From NCBI GenBank assembly GCA_965656185.1, contig CBFHJH010000006.1, positions 82,636 through 146,635 on the forward strand: a stretch of 64,000 nt of DNA, read 5' to 3'. Below the pieces are notes generated by a model that saw only the letters and a list, made by a program, of their open reading frames with translations, was not told where the DNA came from and made no database searches. Below, piece after piece: positions 25,967-33,280 of the stretch (within the stretch, counting starts at the first letter, position 1; every line of letters starts with the position of its first letter). The translations under genes and the position numbers were made by a program. The DNA comes from Croceimicrobium sp965656185. Lineage in GTDB: Bacteria; Bacteroidota; Bacteroidia; Flavobacteriales; Schleiferiaceae.

Positions 25967-26737
25967 ATGTCTGAAGCCCTTAATCAAGGATATATTAAAT
26001 CTGATCTAAAAAACGGTCTAGCCACGATCGAGTTTTTCCACCCACTGAGTAATTCTTTACCCAGCAAATTGTTAGCCGAACTGGCAGATTCTATTACCCA
26101 AGCAGGTAATAATGAGGAGGTAAAGGTGATTCTTTTAAAGTCGGCCGGGGAGCGCGCGTTTTGCGCGGGCGCCTCTTTTGATGAGCTTATTTCTATCCAA
26201 GATATGGATCAAGGCAAGAAGTTTTTTAGCGGTTTTGCCAATGTGATCAATGCGATGCGAAAGTGCCCCAAGTTCATCGTGGGTCGCGTGCACGGAAAAG
26301 CGGTAGGCGGTGCAGTAGGTTTGGCTTCATCGGTTGATTATTGTTTTGCCACAAAATTCGCTAGCGTTAAACTCAGTGAATTAGCAGTAGGGATTGGACC
26401 TTTTGTAGTTGGTCCAGCGGTAGAGCGCAAGATCGGTTTGAGTGGCATGAGTGAGTTGGCTATAAATGCCACAGAATGGCGCGATGCCGAGTGGGCTCAT
26501 CAGCGAGGCTTGTACTATCATTTACACGATTCGGTGGAAGAGATGGATGCGGAAATTGCCGCTTTGATCGAGCGATTAAAAGGCTTTAACCCCGATGCGA
26601 TGGCCCAATTAAAAGGAGTCTTCTGGCGCGGTACCGAAGATTGGGACGAGCTCCTGGCCGAAAGAGCTGCCATGTCTGGAAAATTGGTCCTTTCAGATTT
26701 CACACGCAATGCCATTCAAGCGTTTAAAAAGAAATAA
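25967..26737 (+). CDS. Enoyl-CoA hydratase/isomerase family protein
   Basis: Crotonase-fold protein of 256 residues. The start at 25967 follows a -7 box by 18 bases. Oxyanion-hole segments are GERAFCAGASFDEL near 62 and VHGKAVGGAVGLA near 108. Of the two glutamates of rat enoyl-CoA hydratase, the second is kept (VKLSELAVGIG near 137), but the position equivalent to Glu144 is Gly (GGAVGLA instead of GGGCELA). This suggests an isomerase or a one-acid hydratase. In this context PaaF or PaaG, or methylglutaconyl-CoA hydratase, are possible. The gene is followed one base later by the DUF3078 gene. Confidence 0.82.
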   Translation: MSEALNQGYIKSDLKNGLATIEFFHPLSNSLPSKLLAELADSITQAGNNEEVKVILLKSAGERAFCAGASFDELISIQDMDQGKKFFSGFANVINAMRKCPKFIVGRVHGKAVGGAVGLASSVDYCFATKFASVKLSELAVGIGPFVVGPAVERKIGLSGMSELAINATEWRDAEWAHQRGLYYHLHDSVEEMDAEIAALIERLKGFNPDAMAQLKGVFWRGTEDWDELLAERAAMSGKLVLSDFTRNAIQAFKKK

Positions 26738-26738
26738 A

Positions 26739-27635
26739 ATGAAGAAGCTGTACGCAATCTTAGCTCTTGTTATGAGCTTCGGCCTTAGTGCCCAAGAAGA
26801 CGAAAAGTCGGGACCATGGAAGACCGGCGGAAACTTTGGACTTCAGTTCACCCAAGCCTCCTATACCAATTGGCAGGCCGGTGGGGTAAACTCGGTGGCA
26901 GGAAACTCTTTGGTGAACTTATTCGCCAATTACGACCCTAGTGAAAAGTGGAGCTGGAATAACAGCCTCACCTTGGCCTATGGCCTTAACTATCAAGACA
27001 CCATTTTTAATAAGACGGAAGACCGTATCGAATTGGAATCACGCCTAGATTACAATAAGAGTAAACACTGGAATTATTCTGCCTTGATCAATTTCAGGTC
27101 TCAATTTGCTCCGGGATTTGAAAACCCAGGCGAATCGGGTGACGATATCAAGATCTCTGACTTCCTGGCACCCGGTTACCTTCTAACCGGTATTGGTGCA
27201 ACCTATAAGAATAAAAACTTAACCGCTTACCTATCGCCAGCCACTTCCAAAACTACCTTTGTAATGGTAGACCGTTTGGCGCAAGCTGGGGCTTTTGGCG
27301 TGCAAGACTCCAACAACATTCGCTTTGAATTAGGAGGCTACGTAAACTTGACCTACAAGAAAAAACTCTGGGACAATGTTGACCTGCAAGCGCGTCTCGA
27401 CCTATTCTCCAATTATTTGGAAGACCCTACTCTAGTTGATGTGAATAGTGAGCTTCTGGTATTTTTTAAGGTAAATGAATACATTAAAGCTAATATTACC
27501 CTCGCTTACATTTACGATCACGATGTGAAATTCGACCTAGATGATAATGCCGCCACCGCAGCTGTTCCGCGTGGTCAGTTTAAACAAGTATTAAGCATAG
27601 GCTTCAGTTACGATTTTGGAGCCACTAAAGATTAA
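26739..27635 (+). CDS. DUF3078 beta-barrel envelope protein
   Basis: 298 residues. The start at 26739 gives a signal peptide (YAILALVMSFGLSAQ). The mature part begins PWKTGGNFGLQFTQASYTNWQAGG, the DUF3078 hallmark. It then shows alternating amphipathic strands to a terminal aromatic-containing strand (SIGFSYDFGATKD), as in small outer-membrane barrels. The function of DUF3078 is unknown. It begins one base after the stop of the enoyl-CoA hydratase-like gene and is closed by a terminator, so the two share a transcript. Confidence 0.88.
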   Translation: MKKLYAILALVMSFGLSAQEDEKSGPWKTGGNFGLQFTQASYTNWQAGGVNSVAGNSLVNLFANYDPSEKWSWNNSLTLAYGLNYQDTIFNKTEDRIELESRLDYNKSKHWNYSALINFRSQFAPGFENPGESGDDIKISDFLAPGYLLTGIGATYKNKNLTAYLSPATSKTTFVMVDRLAQAGAFGVQDSNNIRFELGGYVNLTYKKKLWDNVDLQARLDLFSNYLEDPTLVDVNSELLVFFKVNEYIKANITLAYIYDHDVKFDLDDNAATAAVPRGQFKQVLSIGFSYDFGATKD

Positions 27636-27655
27636 GCCCTAGGGCGGAAGTGTAT

Positions 27656-27682
27656 AAAGGCTGTCTTCGGACAGCCTTTTTT
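27656..27682 (+). terminator. Intrinsic terminator with UUCG tetraloop
   Basis: Ten-bp perfect stem AAAGGCTGTC/GACAGCCTTT closed by a cUUCGg tetraloop, then a T-run. Confidence 0.95.
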
Positions 27683-27741
27683 ATTGCCAAGTATCTTTAG
27701 GGCTCTTCCCTCTGCATTTGCGATATTTGTCCTGTAAAACA

Positions 27742-29826
27742 ATGTCCATGTCTAGCAAGTCTGAAACTCAAGCCCAAGCCATTGATAAGGAAACCGCTTT
27801 AAAGGCCTATCGCCTCATGAGCATGTCCAAGCAAATGGCCGAGCTCTACGAAGAAAACAAGGAGGTTACCGCTAAGTATGTGCATGCGAGTTCTCGCGGG
27901 CATGAAGCTATTCAGTTGGCTCTAGGTTTGCAGTTAAAGCATTACGACTATGTAGCGCCATATTACCGAGACGACTCAATCTTGCTCGGTATTGGTATGC
28001 GCCCCTATGACTGTATGCTCCAATTGCTTGCCAAAAGGGATGACCCCTTTAGTGGCGGACGGAGTTATTATTCACACCCTAGTTTAAAAGACGAGGATAA
28101 GCCAAAAATTCCCCATCAATCTTCTGCTACTGGCATGCAAGCCATTCCAACGGCTGGGGTAGCGATGGGCATTCAATACCGTGAAAAGATGGGTTTGGCC
28201 GAAGAAGCCCAGCCAGCGATCGCGGTTTGTTCCATTGGCGATGCGGCAATGACCGAGGGTGAAGTTTCCGAAGCGCTGCAAATGGCTGCTCTGAAACAGT
28301 TTCCATTATTATTCTTGGTACAGGACAATGAGTGGGATATTTCGGCCAACGCAAAAGAAACTAGAGCGCAAAATGCAGCGGAATTCGTTAAAGGCTTTCA
28401 CGGAATCGAGACACGCAGTATAGATGGGGCTAACTTCGAAGAATCCTATCGCACGGTAGAAGAGGTGCTTGCCACCATGCGCGCCGAGCGTCGCCCCTTT
28501 TTGATCCACGCCAAAGTTCCATTGCTGGGGCATCATACTTCTGGGGTGCGCAAAGAATGGTACCGCGACGATCTAGAAGAGCACGCTAGTCGTGACCCTC
28601 ACCCTAAATTGCATCAGTATTTACTAGATCAGGGAATTAGCGAAGAGGAGCTTAATACCATCTATCAGGAAGCGGGTGAAACGGTTAAAACAGATTATGC
28701 AGAAGCGTTAAAACAGGAAGATCCGCGCCCCGAAGACCTTTTCACGCACGATTTTGAAGCCAGTCCGATTATTGAAGAGAAGGGAGAACGCAGCCCGAAA
28801 GGAAAGGAGAAAACGGTGATGGTAGACGCGGCCTTATTTGCCATTCAAGAGTTGATGGCAGAACATAAAGAAGCTTTATTGTATGGGCAGGACGTAGGCG
28901 GTCGATTGGGCGGTGTTTTCCGTGAGGCTGCCACCTTAGCGCAAAAATTTGGCGACGACCGGGTTTTTAACACCCCAATACAAGAGGCTTTTATAATTGG
29001 CTCTACCGTTGGCATGAGTGCGGTTGGACTAAAACCATTCGTGGAGGTTCAATTTGCCGATTACATCTGGCCAGGCTTAAACCAATTGTTTACCGAGGTA
29101 AGCCGCAGTAACTATCTTTCTAATGGTAAATGGCCCGTAAGTGCAGTAATTCGGGTGCCCATTGGTGCTTACGGCAGCGGCGGACCATACCATAGCTCTA
29201 GTGTAGAAAGCGTGCTAACTAATATTCGCGGAATCAAGATCGCCTATCCTAGTACGGGAGCCGATCTTAAAGGACTAATGAAAGCAGCTTATCACGATCC
29301 AAATCCCGTGGTAATGCTGGAGCATAAAGGATTGTATTGGTCTAAGATTAAGGGAACCGAAGATGCTAAGACAGTAGAACCTTCGGCAGATTACGTGGTG
29401 CCTTTTGGTAAAGGACGCATTGCCTATGAGGCAAGTTCCGAGAGTATGGAAACGAACCAGAGCCTTTTAGTGATTACCTATGGCATGGGAGTATACTGGG
29501 CTAAAACGGCCCGTAAGGCTTTAGATAATAAAGTAGAAGTCATAGACCTTCGCACCCTATATCCACTCGATGAAGAGTTGATCTTAGAGCGGGTAAGAAA
29601 GCATCACAAAGTATTGATCGTTACGGAAGAGCCAAGTCGCAATGGCTTTTCACAAGGATTAGCGGGCTGGATTCAACAAGAGGCATTTGAAAGCCTGGAT
29701 GCACCAGTAATGGTTATTGGGGCAGAAAATATGCCAGCAATACCCTTAAATAGCACTTTGGAAGCCACAATGATTCCCAATGCTGAAAAGGTTCAAGAAA
29801 AGTTAGAAGAATTAGCTCGCTACTGA
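27742..29826 (+). CDS. 2-oxoacid dehydrogenase E1, alpha-beta fusion (branched-chain type)
   Basis: 694 residues, both E1 subunits in one chain. ThDP-dependent decarboxylation of branched-chain 2-oxoacids is the likely reaction. The alpha part (about 1-340) has the ThDP/Mg motif GDAAMTEGEVSEALQ ending in QDN. The beta part (about 360-694) has YGQDVGGRLGGVF, QEAFIIGSTVGM and the DLRTLYPLD region. ATG 27742 is preferred to TTG 27718. E2 and E3 are not in the window. A pyruvate-type E1 is less likely because pyruvate enzymes of this phylum usually keep separate subunits. Confidence 0.88.
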   Translation: MSMSSKSETQAQAIDKETALKAYRLMSMSKQMAELYEENKEVTAKYVHASSRGHEAIQLALGLQLKHYDYVAPYYRDDSILLGIGMRPYDCMLQLLAKRDDPFSGGRSYYSHPSLKDEDKPKIPHQSSATGMQAIPTAGVAMGIQYREKMGLAEEAQPAIAVCSIGDAAMTEGEVSEALQMAALKQFPLLFLVQDNEWDISANAKETRAQNAAEFVKGFHGIETRSIDGANFEESYRTVEEVLATMRAERRPFLIHAKVPLLGHHTSGVRKEWYRDDLEEHASRDPHPKLHQYLLDQGISEEELNTIYQEAGETVKTDYAEALKQEDPRPEDLFTHDFEASPIIEEKGERSPKGKEKTVMVDAALFAIQELMAEHKEALLYGQDVGGRLGGVFREAATLAQKFGDDRVFNTPIQEAFIIGSTVGMSAVGLKPFVEVQFADYIWPGLNQLFTEVSRSNYLSNGKWPVSAVIRVPIGAYGSGGPYHSSSVESVLTNIRGIKIAYPSTGADLKGLMKAAYHDPNPVVMLEHKGLYWSKIKGTEDAKTVEPSADYVVPFGKGRIAYEASSESMETNQSLLVITYGMGVYWAKTARKALDNKVEVIDLRTLYPLDEELILERVRKHHKVLIVTEEPSRNGFSQGLAGWIQQEAFESLDAPVMVIGAENMPAIPLNSTLEATMIPNAEKVQEKLEELARY

Positions 29827-29848
29827 TTTCAGTTCCAAACACTGAAAT
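29826..29848 (+). terminator. Hairpin directly after E1 stop
   Basis: Perfect 8-bp stem ATTTCAGT/ACTGAAAT, loop TCCAAAC, starting on the last base of the stop codon. No T-run follows, so it is a weak or factor-dependent terminator or an mRNA end stabiliser. Confidence 0.4.
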
Positions 29849-30276
29849 TGATAGTTGAACTGCTTAAAGAGAGTCCGGCGATTGTAACTAATCGCTGGTC
29901 CATTCGCTCTGTTATTGATCAACCTAATTTGGCTGCCTCGGCCAGCATCCCCACGCTGACCAATAAGTTTGTTTAAAATTCCCATTTTCCCCTTTATTTT
30001 GAGTTTCTAAGGTAAAAAGTGACATTCAATTTACCAAGACCAAAAGGTTATTTTTCAGGTAATTACACTTAAACCCGCGCTACCACTGGGAAAAAGAGCG
30101 CTAGTTGCTAACACTTTATCAACACTGGGGGTTTCTGGTTTCTTCACTTTTGGTTTAATGCAGGGTTCGGGGAGTCAGGACCTTATGGATCACGGCGGAT
30201 AAAAAACGGAAAATACAGGCTAAGCGGAACGGAACTTCAGAATGACTAGAAAATTGCTTAAAAGTCAATTCATTCA

Positions 30277-30416
30277 AACTTTTTGGCAAAAAGAAAGGGG
30301 AAGCTTTAGATACTTCCCCTCTTGTTTCAAACTAAATCAAAACAATTAACCAAACCTTAACCTGACATAAATAACTACAAAGGATAAGCTTGGTTCATGC
30401 TTTTTGCCAAAAAGTT
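30277..30416. repeat. 17-bp inverted repeat, each arm self-complementary
   Basis: Arms AACTTTTTGGCAAAAAG (30277-30293) and CTTTTTGCCAAAAAGTT (30400-30416) are perfect reverse complements. Each arm can also fold on itself (CTTTTT/AAAAAG). The terminator hairpin lies inside the loop. Confidence 0.7.
30287..30320 (-). terminator. Intrinsic terminator of the M28/DUF819 operon
   Basis: Read on the - strand: AGGGGAAG, 9-base loop, CTTCCCCT, then TTTCTTTTT. It lies about 137 bases beyond the peptidase stop codon. Confidence 0.8.
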
Positions 30417-30456
30417 CAACAAAAAGCGTAAATAACTGAATACCAGTGATAAAAAT

Positions 30457-31830
30457 TTATTCTGTACACTCAAAACAGACATCATCTCGGTCCAAAAGCC
30501 AGATCAAAGCGGCTAAAGTGGCCGAGCCCATGGTAAACTCTCTTGGGTTTACCGCATCAAAAGTATCTAAGGCCGAATGGTGCACTTCAAAGTATCGGTG
30601 ACTGTCCGGTCTTAAGCCAATCAAAACAATATCGTCACTTTTCAGCTGACCGATATCGGCCCCCGAGCCGCCGCTAGCAAATTGGTAAATACCGTAGGGT
30701 TCTAATAATCGACGATAGGTTTTGATGCGTTCTACCATTTCGGGGCTTGTTTGCATACTAATTCCTTTGGGCGTAAATCCACCTCCATCACTTTCCATGG
30801 CAATAACGTGGCGTTTATCCATGTTCTTAGCGCCACGGGCGTAGACCTTAGCACCACTTAAACCGAATTCTTCATTCATAAACCAAACGAGGCGGAGAGT
30901 GCGCTTAATGGGGTATTTGAGTTTTTTGAGAAGATGTAGGGATTCTAAAGCGTGCATGCTACCGGCCCCGTCATCGTGTGCACCGGTTCCCAGCTCCCAA
31001 GAATCGATGTGGCCAGATACCAGGATGATCTCCTCGGGTCTTTCCGTTCCCGGTAGATCGGCAATAAGGTTGTAGCTGTAATTGGAGTCGAGCCACTCGC
31101 AGTCCATTTCCAACTTCAACTTAAGCTTAGGATTATCCCGCAGTTTTTGGTGTAATAATTCAGCATGATAGGTACTGAGTGCGGCGGCCGGCAGTTTTTT
31201 CACGTCGGGCGCATAGCGCATACTGCCAGTATGGGGATATTTATTCACACTGCTGGATAAGCTTCGTATTACCACTCCGATCGCGCCTTTTTTGGCTGCT
31301 TCAATGGTGCCTCCCCAGCGTTGTTTTACCGCTGAGCCATAGGCAAAACCGGTATTAATATAAGTGGGGTCCATCGGAATGTTGTAGAAGGCGATCTTAC
31401 CCTTAAGGTCGAGGCTGTCTAAGGCTTCGAAACTGGGAATCTCTACTACCTCGCCTTGAAGTCCGCCAGCAGGAGTTGCAATAGAACCGCCCAATGCCGT
31501 TACGGCCAATTCTTCTTCGTCAATACCTTCAACGATCCAGGCTTTTTCCTGCGGACCTCTTACCCAATGCGGTACTTTTACGGCCTGTAAACTGGTTTCG
31601 AAGCCCATGGAATCCAGCTTACTCTTAAAATAAAGTAAAGATGAGGTGGCCTGTTCAGAACCGGCAAAGCGCGGGCCCATCCCGCAAAGTTCGCCAAGCC
31701 ATTGGTATCCTTGTTGCTCGGTAAGCGCCAAGTTGTAAATTTCTCGAATACTTTGGGCCGTACTATCTTCTTGAGCACTCGCCCAGCTAAGGCCTGCAAG
31801 GCAGAGGCCGATCACCATTTTCAATTTCAT
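30457..31830 (-). CDS. M28 family zinc peptidase with PA domain, exported
   Basis: 457 residues, carboxypeptidase Q/aminopeptidase type. Signal peptide 1-19 (LCLAGLSWASAQ). A PA-like insert lies near 110-230 (AVTALGGSIATPAGGL to LPAAALSTYHAELL). Metal and catalytic residues are present: His in SGHIDSWELG, Asp in AHDDGAG, Glu-Glu in FMNEEFGLSG, Asp in MESDGGG and His in EVHHSALDTFD. The two-zinc site is therefore complete. The start overlaps the stop of the DUF819 gene by four bases (ATGA), so it is translationally coupled to a membrane transporter-like protein, suggesting peptide degradation linked to transport. Confidence 0.93.
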   Translation of the reverse strand: MKLKMVIGLCLAGLSWASAQEDSTAQSIREIYNLALTEQQGYQWLGELCGMGPRFAGSEQATSSLLYFKSKLDSMGFETSLQAVKVPHWVRGPQEKAWIVEGIDEEELAVTALGGSIATPAGGLQGEVVEIPSFEALDSLDLKGKIAFYNIPMDPTYINTGFAYGSAVKQRWGGTIEAAKKGAIGVVIRSLSSSVNKYPHTGSMRYAPDVKKLPAAALSTYHAELLHQKLRDNPKLKLKLEMDCEWLDSNYSYNLIADLPGTERPEEIILVSGHIDSWELGTGAHDDGAGSMHALESLHLLKKLKYPIKRTLRLVWFMNEEFGLSGAKVYARGAKNMDKRHVIAMESDGGGFTPKGISMQTSPEMVERIKTYRRLLEPYGIYQFASGGSGADIGQLKSDDIVLIGLRPDSHRYFEVHHSALDTFDAVNPREFTMGSATLAALIWLLDRDDVCFECTE

Positions 31831-33233
31831 GTTGCTGCCATTTGCATTAAAATTCCACAGATGTAGGCGCCATAAGTTCCTAAAGCGTACCCTAGTACTG
31901 CCAATAGAACGCCCACCGGAGCTAAGCTCGGGTGAAAAGCGGCTGCCACTACCGGCGCAGAGGCGGCTCCGCCAATATTTGCTTTAGAGCCTACAGCTAA
32001 GAAGAAGAAGGGTGCTTTGATCAATTTACCTACGATAAATAGTAGGGCTACGTGAAAGGCCATCCAGGTTAGACCTACCAAGAATAAGCCAGGGTTTTCG
32101 AAAATCCCTAGAATGTTCATTTTCATACCAATGGTCACAACCAAAATATAAATGAATACACTGCCCACTTTAGAGGCTCCTGCTCCTTCATAATTTCGCA
32201 CCGAGGTAAAAGAAAGCCCAATACCGATGGTAGTGGCGATCACGATTAGCCAAAAGAAGCCACTTCCTAGACTAAAGCGCTCCGCTAAATAAGGTGCATG
32301 TTCGCTAATGGCTGGTGCAATCACATCGGATAACAAATGAGCCAGACCGGTAGCTCCAAAAGCAATACCAAGGATAACGGTGAGATCCACAAAGCTGGCA
32401 ATACGCGCGATCTTCTGCGAAAACTCTTGCATGTGTTCCTTTAGGCTGGTTACCGCGCGGGCGTCGGCTTTGAAGAATTTATCGATGCTATCCGACTTCC
32501 CAACTCCCAGTAAAAGGAAGGCCATCCAGATCTCAGCCACAATGATATCTACTGTGATCATAACCGAGTAGATCTTTCCGGAAATCAGGTTATCGTCGCC
32601 ACTAAAGATCTCGTACATCGCGGCCTGATTTGCGCCGCCCCCGATCCAGGAACCGGCAATAGTAGTCATGCCTCGCCATATTTCATCGGTTCCCGCACCA
32701 ACGATTTCGGGCGCTACTGCACTAAAGATCAAGATCGCTAAAGGTCCCCCAATAATAACACCAACCGTTCCCGTGAAGAACATGATCAATGCTTTAGGCC
32801 CTAGACGAAAAACTTCTTTGAGGTTAATGCTGAGGGTTAATAAGATCAAACTGGCCGGCAATAGATAGCGTGAAGCCACGAAATACAATTGCGATTTACC
32901 CATGAAGGGCTCGATCAAATGGCCGTCGATCTCATTATTTATAACGTAATTTTTAAATGCTTTGAAGCTGTTTATATCAGCCATGGCGTAGCCTTCGCTC
33001 ATCAAAAACTCTTTGGCTGCTTCCACATCGATCCAATGGGGAGAAATGATGCCGAAGGTGCTAAATAGGGAAGGCAAGAAATAGCACAGTAAAAGGGTGG
33101 GTATTATGGTATAAAACTTCTTAAATCGCTCCATTTCACTGGTGCGAAAGATCAATAAAAGTAAAGCCATTAAAATACCAAAGACCACCGCGTCATTGGT
33201 GATCAAGGGAATATCCGATACTACTTCTTCCAT
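31827..33233 (-). CDS. DUF819 family membrane protein
   Basis: 468 residues with about eleven hydrophobic segments. The family block GSKANIGGAASAPVVAAAF near residue 415 and SWIGGGANQAAMYEIF near 195 form the inverted-repeat glycine-rich cores of DUF819. The family is thought to be transporters, with the substrate unknown. It is the first gene of a two-gene operon with an exported M28 peptidase, so amino acids or peptides are plausible cargo. A -7 box lies 22 bases upstream. Confidence 0.9.
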   Translation of the reverse strand: MEEVVSDIPLITNDAVVFGILMALLLLIFRTSEMERFKKFYTIIPTLLLCYFLPSLFSTFGIISPHWIDVEAAKEFLMSEGYAMADINSFKAFKNYVINNEIDGHLIEPFMGKSQLYFVASRYLLPASLILLTLSINLKEVFRLGPKALIMFFTGTVGVIIGGPLAILIFSAVAPEIVGAGTDEIWRGMTTIAGSWIGGGANQAAMYEIFSGDDNLISGKIYSVMITVDIIVAEIWMAFLLLGVGKSDSIDKFFKADARAVTSLKEHMQEFSQKIARIASFVDLTVILGIAFGATGLAHLLSDVIAPAISEHAPYLAERFSLGSGFFWLIVIATTIGIGLSFTSVRNYEGAGASKVGSVFIYILVVTIGMKMNILGIFENPGLFLVGLTWMAFHVALLFIVGKLIKAPFFFLAVGSKANIGGAASAPVVAAAFHPSLAPVGVLLAVLGYALGTYGAYICGILMQMAAT

Positions 33234-33255
33234 TTGTTTTTTTGGATTTGAAGCC

Positions 33256-33263
33256 CAAATGTA
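33256..33263 (-). promoter_or_regulatory. -7 box TACATTTG for DUF819 operon
   Basis: Exact TAnnTTTG on the - strand, 22 bases upstream of the start at 33233, in the 47-base gap after mutS2. Confidence 0.55.
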
Positions 33264-33280
33264 AGGATTGCCGCTCTAAG

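Larger units (their letters stand above)
29827..30456. other. 630-base intergenic stretch
   Basis: No reading frame on either strand looks like a gene. It holds the hairpin after the E1 gene, a 17-bp inverted repeat (30277-30293 with 30400-30416) and a minus-strand terminator (30287-30320). The middle part has no recognisable tRNA, rRNA or insertion-sequence end. It could be decayed DNA or carry a small RNA. Confidence 0.6.

Noticed and set aside
29875..29976. Open stretch ESPAIVTNRWSIRSV in the intergenic region
   Set aside because: It has no start codon or ribosome-binding site and no family resemblance; chance open frame is enough.
30120..30190. GGTTCGGGGAGTC as a possible tRNA T-arm
   Set aside because: No acceptor stem, D-arm or anticodon stem can be built around it.
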